NCBI GenBank assembly: GCA_963734815.1
Contig: CAVTIH010000002.1
Location: 1,674,001-1,738,000 of the forward strand
DNA length: 64,000 nt
Source: Palsa-744 sp963734815
GTDB lineage: Bacteria; Actinomycetota; Thermoleophilia; Solirubrobacterales; Solirubrobacteraceae
Reading direction: 5' to 3'
The notes under the pieces are model-generated. The model did not search any database and was not told where the DNA came from. It saw only the letters and a program-made list of their open reading frames with translations. Made by a program: the position numbers and the translations under genes. Shown here piece by piece: positions 44,542 through 52,709 of this stretch; positions within the stretch are counted from its first letter, which is position 1; the number at the start of each line of letters is the position of its first letter.

Positions 44542-45165
44542 ATGTCGCCTATCACCGAATTCCTCGAGGTGGCTCCCATCGTGGGAGAGGACGCGCTCTT
44601 TGACCGGGTGGCCGCGGCGGCGCTCGACGAGTTCGCCGAGCACGGGATTCGCCGCACCTCGATGGAAGACGTCGCCCGCCGCGCAGGCGTCTCACGGATG
44701 ACCATTTTCCGCCGCTTTAGGAGCAAGCAGGGCCTCGTCGAGGTTGTCATCGCACGCGAGGTCCGCCGCGGCATGGAAGAGCTCGACCTCCTGTGGGAAA
44801 GCGCGGAAACGCTGGAAGACAGGCTCGTCGCGGGATTCGAGTTCGCTGGACGCTACGTGCGCGGGCACCCACTATTCGATCGGCTCTTGCGCAGCGAACC
44901 CGAGGTCCTGCTGCCACCTCTCACCATCGACGGCGGACCCGTCCTGAAGCTCTACCGATCACTGATCGCAGATCGACTCCAGGCCGAAGTCAACGTCGGT
45001 CGCGCCGCAACATCAGACATCGACGGCGTCTCCGAGGTGATCGCACGCCTCGCGATCTCACTGCTACTCACCCGCGACGGGACCATCACACCTGATGACC
45101 CACACTCCATCGCCCGCCTGGTCAAACTCACACTACTCCCCATGCTCCAACCACACACCGACTAG
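44542..45165 (+). CDS. TetR-family transcriptional regulator
   Basis: 207 residues. The N-terminal HTH is AAALDEFAEHGIRRTSMEDV, ARRAGVSRMTIFRRF. The C-terminal helical ligand domain includes YVRGHPLFDRLLRSEPEVLL. It is divergent from the P450 gene with a 25-bp operator between; it most likely represses itself and the P450. The mRNA appears leaderless. Confidence 0.93.
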   Translation: MSPITEFLEVAPIVGEDALFDRVAAAALDEFAEHGIRRTSMEDVARRAGVSRMTIFRRFRSKQGLVEVVIAREVRRGMEELDLLWESAETLEDRLVAGFEFAGRYVRGHPLFDRLLRSEPEVLLPPLTIDGGPVLKLYRSLIADRLQAEVNVGRAATSDIDGVSEVIARLAISLLLTRDGTITPDDPHSIARLVKLTLLPMLQPHTD

Positions 45166-45222
45166 CACAGTCGCCAACCCACGCACCCAGCCCGCCTCGA
45201 CACTCAGGCGTCCCGCGTCCGT

Positions 45223-46804
45223 TCAGTAGCTCTGGGCTCCCTTGGTCTCATCGGGAATCAGGCGTGGAAAGTACTCAGCAGCGATCCCAAAGATGAAGTC
45301 GACGAGTTGCTGCGGCGTCGGAGGCTTGTTGGGATCGGTGAGCTCGGCCGGAATCGGCAATCCGGAGCCCTTGGCGTGCTCGAGGAGCCCGGGACCGATG
45401 GCCTTGCCGAGATTGCTCAGCGCCTGACCGAGCTCGACCTGGGTCAGATGCCAGTCCGGCAGCGGCCGCGGCTCGAAGTCCGGCCAGGTGGCAGGGTCGC
45501 GCGGACTCTCGCGGGACAGGAGGTGCTCGAAGGTGCGCGCGGCGGCGTCGCGCTCGCTGAACGGGTCGCCCAGGTCCCAGACCTTGCGCAAGGTCGATAG
45601 CAGCGAGGTATGGCGGTACTCGTCGTTCACCACAATGCCCTCGTCAACCCATGGCGAGACGATGATTGCCGGAACGCGATAGCCGGAGCGATCGAACTTG
45701 AAATCACACTCCCCGGCGGGCGCGCTGGGATCGGGCGGTGGCACGGCACCTGGCGGGACGTGGTCATAGGTGCCGCCCGGCTCGTCCCAGCCGATGAAAA
45801 ACGTCGTGTTGAAGGCGTTCGAGCCCTCCGCAGAGTCGGCCGTCTTGATCGCGCGGTAGATGCGGTTCAGGAAGTTCTCGCCGGCCAGGATCGAGGACGG
45901 CGGGTCGATCGCGATGTTTACATTGTCGCCGATCAGGGAGCGCCCCTCCGCCGGGTGATAGTCCCCGTGCCCGGCGATTAGATGCGGCTCGATGATGCAG
46001 AAGTCCGGCAGGGTGCCGTTGGCGGCGTCGTGCTCGAACTCCGAGAAGGGGACGAAGTGGGTTGCCAGGCGCTCCTTCAAGCGCGGCATGTGGATCCACC
46101 CTGTGAACGAGATCCGGGCGGGCGTAGACCTTCCACGTGCGATCGTGCGCCTCGAGGCGGTCGAACAGCGTCTCGGCGGTGTTCTCCCGTGTCCACTTCA
46201 TCGCCGGTTTGTTCGTCACGAAGCCCGAGGAGGTCCCTGCCGTCCAGAACGAGCGGTTCATGAACGTCTGCGAGGGGACCTCGGAGAACCAGTGGTCGAA
46301 CACGCCGAAGGCCCTGGCGATCCCGTTGAGCACCGGCACCTGCTCGGGCGTGTAGCCGGTCATGATCTGCGCGTACTCCTCATAGGTGGGCTGGCGGCCG
46401 ACCTCGCCGGTGAACGTGCTGATGTAGTCGGTGACGAAGCCCTCCATGCTCGGCTCGGTGCCTGCCGGCGGGACGTTCCACGGGGCCGTGACGGCCTCGC
46501 CGATCTTGAAGCGGTTGTCCTCTTCGAGGATGTTGTAGAGCTGCGTGTTCGTGTGGTAGTACTCCTCGCCCGAGTCGGGGTTCGGGGCGTCCATATCGGT
46601 CGCGACGGTGTAGGGGACCGTCTTGCGCTCGGCGCTGTGCTCGGCCCACTCCGGGATCGGGTTGGAGAGGTTCTTGCCGATCACGCCCTCGAAGCTCTTC
46701 CCGTCCTCGGGCCCGTACAGGTGGCCGAGCACGTTGTCGAGGGAGCGGTTCTCAAACAGGACGAGGACGACATGGTCCATCGCGTGCGAGCGATCATGGC
46801 TCAT
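45223..46804 (-). pseudogene. Phospholipase C-type phosphoesterase, frameshifted
   Basis: An alkaline-phosphatase-fold phosphoesterase (PF04185-type). The N-terminal frame from ATG 46804 has the metal/active site FENRSLDNVLGHLYG and runs to WKVYARPD. The frame then shifts by one near 46105-46125 and continues SFTGWIHMPRL, later PDFCIIEPHLI, HGDYHP, GWDEPGGTYDHV and SPWVDEG to 45223. Both parts are conserved. No signal peptide is present. The start overlaps the aquaporin stop (ATGA). The shift may be an error or a true inactivation. Confidence 0.85.
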
Positions 46805-47670
46805 CGAGCGTCTCCCTTACTGGTGTGTGTTGGCTCAGGGCTTGGCGGAAGATCGTGGGACTCCGTGAACAGCGCACCCTGTCCTGCTCCCGACCCCGAG
46901 GCACCGCCGCCGCGGCCGCGCAGGACAAACGCGATCCCCACGGCAACGACCGCGCCGGCGATCGGACCCGCGACATACACGAGATAGTGCGAGAACTGCC
47001 CCCCGACCAGGTCCGGGCCGAACGTGCGCGCCGGGTTCATCGAGGCGCCCGAGATCGGACTGCCCCAGAGGCCGGCGAGAGCGATGTAGCCGCCGACGCC
47101 GAACGCGCCGAACAGGCCGACGTTCTGCGCGCCCGACGCGGTCCCGAGAATCACGCTGACGAGGCCGACGGTCAGGATGAACTCCATCCAGAACGCCGAG
47201 CCGGCCGAGTAGGACGCCGCCGGATAGTTCGATCCATAGGTCGCCGACACGTTGATGACCGCGTGTAGGAACAGCGCGGCGAGCGTGGCGCCGGCCAACT
47301 GCACCACGATGTAACCGGGTACGCGTTTCCACGGGAAATCGCGGCGTAGGGCGAACGCGATGCTGACCGCCGGGTTCAGATGCGCGCCCGAGACCTTGCC
47401 CATGAACAGGATGACGCCCATCACCGTCAGCGCCGGCGCAACGACAGCGTCCGTGTGACTGATCACTCCCGGGAACGCATGGGCCATCATGCCTCCACCG
47501 GCCGCCGCCAGGACGAGGAAGAACGTGCCGAGCAGCTCAGAGAACAGACGCCGCCACTCCTGGCGAGGATCCTTGAAATCTTCGACCCGATCGACGAACT
47601 CCTGCTCGTAATGCGCGACCAGGCCCCGCGGCTGCAATCCCGGGCTCACAGAAGTAGGCACACTTGCCAT
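46801..47670 (-). CDS. MIP-family channel (aquaporin/glycerol facilitator)
   Basis: 289 residues from ATG 47670 (AAGGGGG site). Six membrane helices carry both NPA loops: SGAHLNPAVS and SGASMNPARTFGP. The ~45-residue N-terminal extension is cytoplasmic (YEQEFVDRVEDFKDPRQEW); the tail is Gly/Ser-rich. It is coupled to the phosphoesterase by ATGA, which suggests a link between phospholipid or phosphodiester cleavage and uptake of a small polyol; that link is inferred. Confidence 0.92.
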   Translation of the reverse strand: MASVPTSVSPGLQPRGLVAHYEQEFVDRVEDFKDPRQEWRRLFSELLGTFFLVLAAAGGGMMAHAFPGVISHTDAVVAPALTVMGVILFMGKVSGAHLNPAVSIAFALRRDFPWKRVPGYIVVQLAGATLAALFLHAVINVSATYGSNYPAASYSAGSAFWMEFILTVGLVSVILGTASGAQNVGLFGAFGVGGYIALAGLWGSPISGASMNPARTFGPDLVGGQFSHYLVYVAGPIAGAVVAVGIAFVLRGRGGGASGSGAGQGALFTESHDLPPSPEPTHTSKGDAR

Positions 47671-47879
47671 CAAGGCCCCCTTTGCCTCTCGAAGACGGAG
47701 GCCAGAGTCTTCCAAGTTCTTCGCCGCGCCGCCCTCACCTCATCCGATCAACCCCGCGCGGCGTCAGCCGTCGCTCGATCAGGCACCACGGACAGCCGCT
47801 CCCGGGCGAATGGGATCGGACACGGCTCGGTGGCACGCACTTTCTCGATTCTGCGAACGAGCTCGCGGTTGTCACCTCC

Positions 47880-48055
47880 GGCCCGGGAGCTCGGTCGGGG
47901 ATCTCATCGAGCAGAACGTCGGGGTATGGCTCGAGCCACAACGGCTCGGCCAGTCGCGTCGGCTCGGGGAAGCTAGGCGCCGGTCGGTTCGAGTCCTCGA
48001 GCCCCTGTTGTTGCCGGCGCCTGGCGCGCAGGCCATCGAATCGCACTCGGGCCAC
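47880..48055 (-). pseudogene. ECF sigma factor remnant
   Basis: A minus-strand stretch contains FDGLRARRRQQQGLE and then LAEPLWLEPYPDVLLDEIPD, RAPGPE. This closely resembles the linker between sigma2 and sigma4 in long ECF (SigG-type) factors. Neither the sigma2 nor the sigma4 domain is present in any frame nearby. It is the only content I see in the 47671-48078 gap. Confidence 0.5.
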
Positions 48056-48078
48056 CTCTGGCAGGTCAGCGCAGCCAG

Positions 48079-48882
48079 TCAGACGGAGCGTTCGGGCGCG
48101 GGTGTCTCCACGAGTAGCGGCCGTACGTGTGCCACAAACTGGTCCGGGTTGACGAGGTGAAGCATGTGGCCGGTTCCGTCCCAGGTCTCGACGCGCGCGT
48201 CGCGCGCGAGGCCCGTAAGCCAGGCCGCGTAGTCCGGCGGTGGCGACGAGCCGTGCAGCGAAAGAAGTGGTGCCGCGATGCGGGGCAGAATCGCCTCGGC
48301 GATCGCGGTCAGTTGCTCTGGAGGGGTGCTCAACAGCGCCTCCCAGATTCCGAGGACGATCTCGCGCGGAAACGCAAGCACCCTGCGCTCGATCTCCTCG
48401 ACCCCCGTATAGGGCTCGAGCTTGAGAGCGCGGTCAATCGACAGCACGGCCTCCATCGTGCGCTGGCTACACAAATCCTCGGCATGGGCCTGCACGAGCC
48501 TGGCGAACTCGCCGAACCGCAGCGACTCATCGATGCACACGACGGCACGCGCACCGTGCGCCGCGGCATATACGGCGGCGATGCTCGCACCCAAGGAGTG
48601 ACCAACGATCGCGGGCTCCCCAAGCGCCATCTCCTCGACGAGTGCCCGCACATCACCAACTAGCGAGACCATCGAGTACTCCGAGGCGCGGGAGGAAGCG
48701 CCGTGACCACGTAGATCCAACCGCACGCACGTGAACTGCCCGGCAAGCAGCGTGGTGACCGGATCCCAGGTCTGCCGGAAGGAAGTGAGGCCGTGCACGA
48801 ACACGACCAGAGGGCCGTGCCCCGCCACGTCGTAGGCGATAGTGGGCCCGTCCTCGCGCTGCAGCGTTCCGCCGCGCGTCAC
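48079..48882 (-). CDS. Alpha/beta hydrolase
   Basis: About 267 residues from GTG 48882. A longer frame runs through the antisense of tRNA-Ser and is rejected. The oxyanion region is VVFVHGLTSFRQTW, the nucleophile elbow GHSLGAS, the acid in the RDARVETWDGTGH region and the His in GTGHMLHLVNP. A cap domain lies at about 120-200. The substrate is unknown; lactonase, esterase and haloperoxidase-like members share this pattern. Confidence 0.85.
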   Translation of the reverse strand: MTRGGTLQREDGPTIAYDVAGHGPLVVFVHGLTSFRQTWDPVTTLLAGQFTCVRLDLRGHGASSRASEYSMVSLVGDVRALVEEMALGEPAIVGHSLGASIAAVYAAAHGARAVVCIDESLRFGEFARLVQAHAEDLCSQRTMEAVLSIDRALKLEPYTGVEEIERRVLAFPREIVLGIWEALLSTPPEQLTAIAEAILPRIAAPLLSLHGSSPPPDYAAWLTGLARDARVETWDGTGHMLHLVNPDQFVAHVRPLLVETPAPERSV

Positions 48883-49042
48883 CCCGGTCACGCCCGCGAC
48901 CGTCGCCTCAGGGCGCCGTCGCCGCCCGCTCGAACCAGTTGGGCAGCGCGCATATCTACCACTCGCCGGACATCCCCGCATTCTATGCCGCACGCGATCT
49001 GGAGCGTCCCCGGGCGGACCGATAGCCTTTCGTCGTGGCCCC

Positions 49043-49132
49043 GGAAGGGTGGCAGAGCGGTTGAATGCACCGGTCTTGAAAACCGGCAGGCGGGCGAACC
49101 TCGTCTCGGGGGTTCGAATCCCCCCCCTTCCG
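49043..49132 (+). tRNA. tRNA-Ser (TGA)
   Basis: A 90-nt cloverleaf: acceptor GGAAGGG (49043-49049) pairs with CCCTTCC (49125-49131), discriminator G 49132. The anticodon arm CCGGT-CTTGAAA-ACCGG gives anticodon TGA. A long variable arm follows, and the T arm is GGGGG-TTCGAAT-CCCCC. The CCA end is not encoded. Confidence 0.97.
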
Positions 49133-49308
49133 TACAGCACCGACGGGGACACTCCTAGCCGCCGCACACCGGCCGCTATGCAGGCATCGATCGCGTTGGA
49201 GTCACTTGTAGCCCGCCGCAGGCTGCCGGCTGCGCGCGCGGTCCGTTCGTCAAGGATCTCGACGGAAGAGGCAATCAGCGCTCCGGCGTCGAGTGTCAGG
49301 CCGGCCAC
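49133..49308 (-). pseudogene. VapC-type toxin remnant (internal deletion)
   Basis: From GTG 49308 the frame reads VAGLTLDAGALIA, the first PIN-domain strand with its catalytic Asp. It then jumps to VEILDERTARAAGSL and SDSNAIDACIAAGVRR, a PIN C-terminus with the last acidic residue. About 60-70 middle residues, including central acids, are missing. It then runs into tRNA-Ser. The start overlaps the antitoxin stop by 13 bp, as in vapBC operons. Confidence 0.7.
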
Positions 49309-49523
49309 TCAGCGAGAACGTGGGTCGTGACCTCGGGTGATACCGCACCAAGCTCAGCGTCGTCGTCCTCAGCCAGTAGCTCGCGGCCACGTGCGAGCTG
49401 AAGCTCGTGCAACAGCGCAGCGTTCACAAACGCCGACAGGCTTCCACCTGACCCGGCGAGCCGCAGCTCGGCCTCGCGGAGCACCGACTCGTCAAACGAG
49501 ATCGATCGCTTCTGGGTCGCCAC
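49296..49523 (-). CDS. VapB-type (ribbon-helix-helix) antitoxin
   Basis: 75 residues from GTG 49523 with AGGACG upstream. An RHH-like N-terminus (VATQKRSISFDESVLREAEL) is followed by a helix (GGSLSAFVNAALLHELQLAR) and an acidic toxin-binding tail (LLAEDDDAELGAVSPEV). It is coupled to a deleted vapC, so it is an orphan antitoxin that may persist through autoregulation or cross-neutralisation. Confidence 0.75.
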   Translation of the reverse strand: MATQKRSISFDESVLREAELRLAGSGGSLSAFVNAALLHELQLARGRELLAEDDDAELGAVSPEVTTHVLAEWPA

Positions 49524-49648
49524 CGTCCTGATGCTACCACGGTAGGAGCAAACTGGTGTACGCCGCTGGGACGTCTCGGCCAGGCGGCCTCTGATGACAA
49601 GCGGCGTCACGTCCTTGTCGGCCATAGCGTCTGGCGGGCGACTTCGCT

Positions 49649-49921
49649 TCAGCGCTTGCGGTAGACGTCCGCGCGATGTCCTACGGCCAGGACGGTGACT
49701 GTTCTGGACGGCTCATCGAGGCTGTAGATGATGCGATATGGGCCGCGACGGGCCGACCAGTGTCCCTCGTACTCGAAGCGCAGCGGCTTGCCCACGCGCT
49801 TCGGGTTGGCGGCGATGACCGGCAGCAGCTCGAGGACCGCCACTGCGTACTTCTCTGGGAGGCTCCGGATATCACGGCGGGCAGAACTGGCGGCGACCAG
49901 CTGCCATGGCCTGTCGCTCAC
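49649..49921 (-). CDS. RelE/ParE-family toxin
   Basis: 90 residues: WQLVAASSARRDIRSLPEKY, LPVIAANPKRVGKPLRFEYE, then WSARRGPYRIIYSLDEPSRT and GHRADVYRKR. The basic pattern RRGxYRIIY and the C-terminal HR..VYR match RelE-type mRNA interferases. ATG 49921 overlaps the antitoxin stop (ATGA). Confidence 0.9.
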   Translation of the reverse strand: MSDRPWQLVAASSARRDIRSLPEKYAVAVLELLPVIAANPKRVGKPLRFEYEGHWSARRGPYRIIYSLDEPSRTVTVLAVGHRADVYRKR

Positions 49922-50211
49922 GCGGCCCGGTCGCTCGCGCGCCTGGCTCCGAGGTCGGCCTGCAGTTCCTCGAGCGTGACGGTGTCCCCGGCCGCTGCCG
50001 CCGCTTCGCCTTCGCGAATCTGCTCGCGAAGCGTGGGATCGGACAGGATCGCAAGCGTCTCCTCGAGGCCTTCCAAATCGTCGGTGCTGATGAGGACTGC
50101 TGCGGCCTTCCCATTACGGGTGAGCACGACGCGCTCCTGCTCGAGTTCGACGCGATCGACGATTTCTGAGAGATGCGCCTTGACAGACGAAAGCGGAAGA
50201 ACCTCAGGCAT
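49918..50211 (-). CDS. Phd/YefM-family antitoxin
   Basis: 97 residues from ATG 50211. The Phd fold is visible in PLSSVKAHLSEIVDRVELEQ, ERVVLTRNGKAAAVLISTDD, LEGLEETLAIL, with an acidic helical tail (EGEAAAAAGDTVTLEELQADL, about 75-93). It precedes and overlaps the RelE gene. It probably autoregulates through a site upstream of 50211. Confidence 0.9.
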   Translation of the reverse strand: MPEVLPLSSVKAHLSEIVDRVELEQERVVLTRNGKAAAVLISTDDLEGLEETLAILSDPTLREQIREGEAAAAAGDTVTLEELQADLGARRASDRAA

Positions 50212-50221
50212 GACCGTAATT

Positions 50222-50350
50222 CTAGTCCGTACGGCCGGCGATGGCAAGCGGCAGCACATCCTTGTCAGCCATAACGTTGGGCGTAAAGCTCCCTAATGCG
50301 TTTCCGCACAAGGTCTGGGTTCGATATCACGGCGGGCAGAGCTGGGTGCC
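50222..50350 (-). repeat. Degraded partial copy of the TA module region
   Basis: GCAAGCGGCAGCACATCCTTGTCAGCC-type sequence (about 50242-50275) matches about 49598-49631 with few changes. About 45 bp further on, GATATCACGGCGGGCAGA (50320-50337) repeats relE codons at about 49868-49885 (SARRDI). The order suggests a decayed duplicate of a RelE module beside the intact one. Confidence 0.55.
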
Positions 50351-50372
50351 GGTGACGCGATGGTCGGGTTGC

Positions 50373-51311
50373 TCATGGGCGTCGCCCTCGCTCGGATGAC
50401 GACGCGTGTGCGGGGGTACGGTCGCTGGCTGGGTCCTGGTTGTCTGGCTTGTTGGTGGTGAGGGTGGCGCTCATCTTGATGGCTCTCACGGCTCCGGTCG
50501 CGCCGACTTGCAGTGTGAGGCCGAGGGCGAGGATGAATATTCCGGGGATCAGCAGGATGCGCGATCCGAGCATCAGGATTCCCAGGCGAGCGAGGAGGTA
50601 GGGCGGGGTGCAGACGGTCATGCTGAGCGCGCCGCCCAGCGCCGAGGCCGTGAGCTTGTCGCGTTTGGAGTGTGTGGGTTTGATCCCGATGATGCGCGAG
50701 GGCACAGCGACGTAGCAGACCGTCATGACGCCGATGACGATCCCCAGGCACAGCGCAAACCAGGGGTGTCCCCACCGCGGGACGATTGTCGTTGCGAACC
50801 CCAGGAGCACACCGACGACGGCACCCGTAGCCAGGATCGGCTTCCAGTGCGGTCGTGCTTGCGAGAACGCTGGGCGGACCAACGGCGGACGCGGTCCCGC
50901 GATCGCGAACGCGAATACTGCGTTGAGGAAGAAGCCGGCGGCGGTAATCGCGGCGATGGCGAGGATGATCGGGATCAGAATGGGGCCGCGCAGCACGTTG
51001 AACGACCTGCCGTGCAGCACGTGAGCCTTGAGGTCGAATGTCGCCACCCAGATCAACACGGCCGGCAGGATCTGGATGGTCGTGAGGCGCCAGTTCGACA
51101 GGAGCACGCGCAATCCCTCGAAGAGCATTGCGAACGCGCCGATCGTGAATGCGAGCGGAGCGAATATGCGGTGCGAGCGGCTGAGCTTCAGAACCGCTTC
51201 TACGCCCGCCTCGTCATTTTCTTGGATCGCGCGCACCAGCCTGCCGATGCTGGCCAGTAGAGGGACGCCGCCGGGCTGTCGGCTCACGGTCACGTGGCGC
51301 GAGCATCGCAT
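50373..51311 (-). CDS. Integral membrane protein, 312 aa
   Basis: About six hydrophobic segments (FAPLAFTIGAFAMLFEGL, TTIQILPAVLIWVATF, GPILIPIILAIAAITAAGFF, ILATGAVVGVLLGFATTIV, PWFALCLGIVIGVMTVCYV, ILLIPGIFILALGLTLQV) and a charged, disordered C-terminus. The start is uncertain; a GTG at about residue 7 is possible. The family is not identified with confidence. It stands alone between a toxin-antitoxin remnant and a membrane-protein cluster. Confidence 0.7.
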   Translation of the reverse strand: MRCSRHVTVSRQPGGVPLLASIGRLVRAIQENDEAGVEAVLKLSRSHRIFAPLAFTIGAFAMLFEGLRVLLSNWRLTTIQILPAVLIWVATFDLKAHVLHGRSFNVLRGPILIPIILAIAAITAAGFFLNAVFAFAIAGPRPPLVRPAFSQARPHWKPILATGAVVGVLLGFATTIVPRWGHPWFALCLGIVIGVMTVCYVAVPSRIIGIKPTHSKRDKLTASALGGALSMTVCTPPYLLARLGILMLGSRILLIPGIFILALGLTLQVGATGAVRAIKMSATLTTNKPDNQDPASDRTPAHASSSERGRRP

Positions 51312-51402
51312 AGCGAGACCGCCAGCATCGTGATCAACGCGAGCTTCCAGACGGAGCTCAGCGTCAGTCCGGCCGGCCGACCACGCGAGGGTTGAGGACC
51401 GC

Positions 51403-52059
51403 TCAGGCGAGGAGCTTGATGGTTCCCGCGAGGATCAGGTAGACGCCTGCCCCAGCCGCGAGTGCTGTGGCGAGCGTGCGGCCGTGCAGCACAAACCAGT
51501 CGTGGATGCGTTCGAGCGCGACTGCCGAGCGGTCGGGGAGTACGAGGAGCATCACCATCGGTACCTCGACCATCCACAGCATCACCACAACCACCACCGC
51601 CAGGTAGGCGAGCTCGGTGGAGGTTGAGGCGCTGGCGTCGGAGATGGCTTTGACCGCGCCGATGTAGATCGGCGAGGGAATCACGTAGAGGATCAGCCCC
51701 AGCACCAGCACGAGACGGCGACTCTCCAGATATCGATCCGTTTTCGAGCTCCCGGGCTCCTTATCGGGTGGGCTGTGATCGCGCTTTTTTTTCAGCCGGC
51801 GTGCCAGCAATAGGAGCACCAGTCCGATCGCGATTTCGAGGGTCCCGCTCGCCGTGCGGTGGTGGCCCCCGGAGACCGGCAGTTCGTCGAACACGAGGAG
51901 CATTGCCGCGCCCGTCACAAACACGGTGAGCATCGCGGCGCCGACGAGCAGGAACACGCGCAACCGAACTTCCGTCCCGCGGCCGAGCGCGATCACCGCG
52001 GCCACCGCCGGCGGGTAGATGGACGCCGCGAGCGCCAGGGATATCGCCTCGGCCGGCAT
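51403..52059 (-). CDS. Sap/GAP-family membrane protein
   Basis: 218 residues from ATG 52059 with GGAG upstream. Six helices can be traced, and the arrangement fits the Sap (sulfolipid-1-addressing protein)/GAP family: AISLALAASIYPPAVAAVIA, LRVFLLVGAAMLTVFVTGAA, then LVLGLILYVIPSPIYIGAVK. Mycobacterial relatives help move glycolipids across the membrane. The longer upstream frame is low-complexity and rejected. Confidence 0.75.
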   Translation of the reverse strand: MPAEAISLALAASIYPPAVAAVIALGRGTEVRLRVFLLVGAAMLTVFVTGAAMLLVFDELPVSGGHHRTASGTLEIAIGLVLLLLARRLKKKRDHSPPDKEPGSSKTDRYLESRRLVLVLGLILYVIPSPIYIGAVKAISDASASTSTELAYLAVVVVVMLWMVEVPMVMLLVLPDRSAVALERIHDWFVLHGRTLATALAAGAGVYLILAGTIKLLA

Positions 52060-52094
52060 GTCAGGAGACTCCGAGCCGCTGTCTCGCGGCTGTT

Positions 52095-52697
52095 TCAGGC
52101 GCCGCCGCGATGCTCGAGTGCGTGTGTAGTGATCTGAGCAAGTGTGCTGCCAATTAGCGACCCGGCGATGACGTCGCCGGGGTAATGTACTCCTGTGTGC
52201 ACACGCGAGTAGGCTACGAGCGCAGCCAGCGTGCGCAGCGCGACGGCGGTGCGCGGCATCGTATTGCCCACCCCGGTCGCGAAAGCGAATGCGGCCGCGG
52301 AGTGCCCGGACGGAAACGAAGTCGAGATCGGCATTCGCACCTGACGGGCGAGGGGAACGCGCTCCGCCGCGCGATCGGGTCGCCGGCGCCGGCTGAGAGG
52401 CTTGACCACCAGGTTCACCACGGCCGAGGTCACACCGACGCAAGCCAGTCCGCGGACCGCCGCACGACGACCGTTCGGCCCGCCCGCCACAGCCAGCGCC
52501 ACTGCCGACGCGATCGAGAGTCGCGAGTAGTCAGCGGCGTGCGAGAGCCGGCTCATGGCGTGGTCGAGCGCCGGCGTTGGCGTGCTGGCGATCGCGGCGT
52601 AGAGCGCGGCATCGACGCGCTCTACATCCCGCAGCCAGCGATGAGCGACCGTCCCCGCGATCTCGGGCGAAGCTGGGACGCGGTTTGTGTGACTCAC
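52095..52697 (-). CDS. PAP2-family phosphatase
   Basis: 200 residues. The three phosphatase motifs are complete: KPLSRRRRPDR, PSGHSAAAFAF and SRVHTGVHYPGDVI, between membrane helices. It would dephosphorylate a lipid phosphate, for example undecaprenyl pyrophosphate or phosphatidic acid, on the outer membrane face. It lies upstream of the Sap/GAP gene in the same direction (35 bp), possibly one transcript. Confidence 0.93.
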   Translation of the reverse strand: MSHTNRVPASPEIAGTVAHRWLRDVERVDAALYAAIASTPTPALDHAMSRLSHAADYSRLSIASAVALAVAGGPNGRRAAVRGLACVGVTSAVVNLVVKPLSRRRRPDRAAERVPLARQVRMPISTSFPSGHSAAAFAFATGVGNTMPRTAVALRTLAALVAYSRVHTGVHYPGDVIAGSLIGSTLAQITTHALEHRGGA

Positions 52698-52709
52698 TCA
52701 AAGGTCATC

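Noticed and set aside
48883..49308. N-terminal extension of the hydrolase through tRNA-Ser
   Set aside because: The extension is the antisense of a perfect tRNA-Ser and of the vapC remnant; it is not part of the hydrolase.
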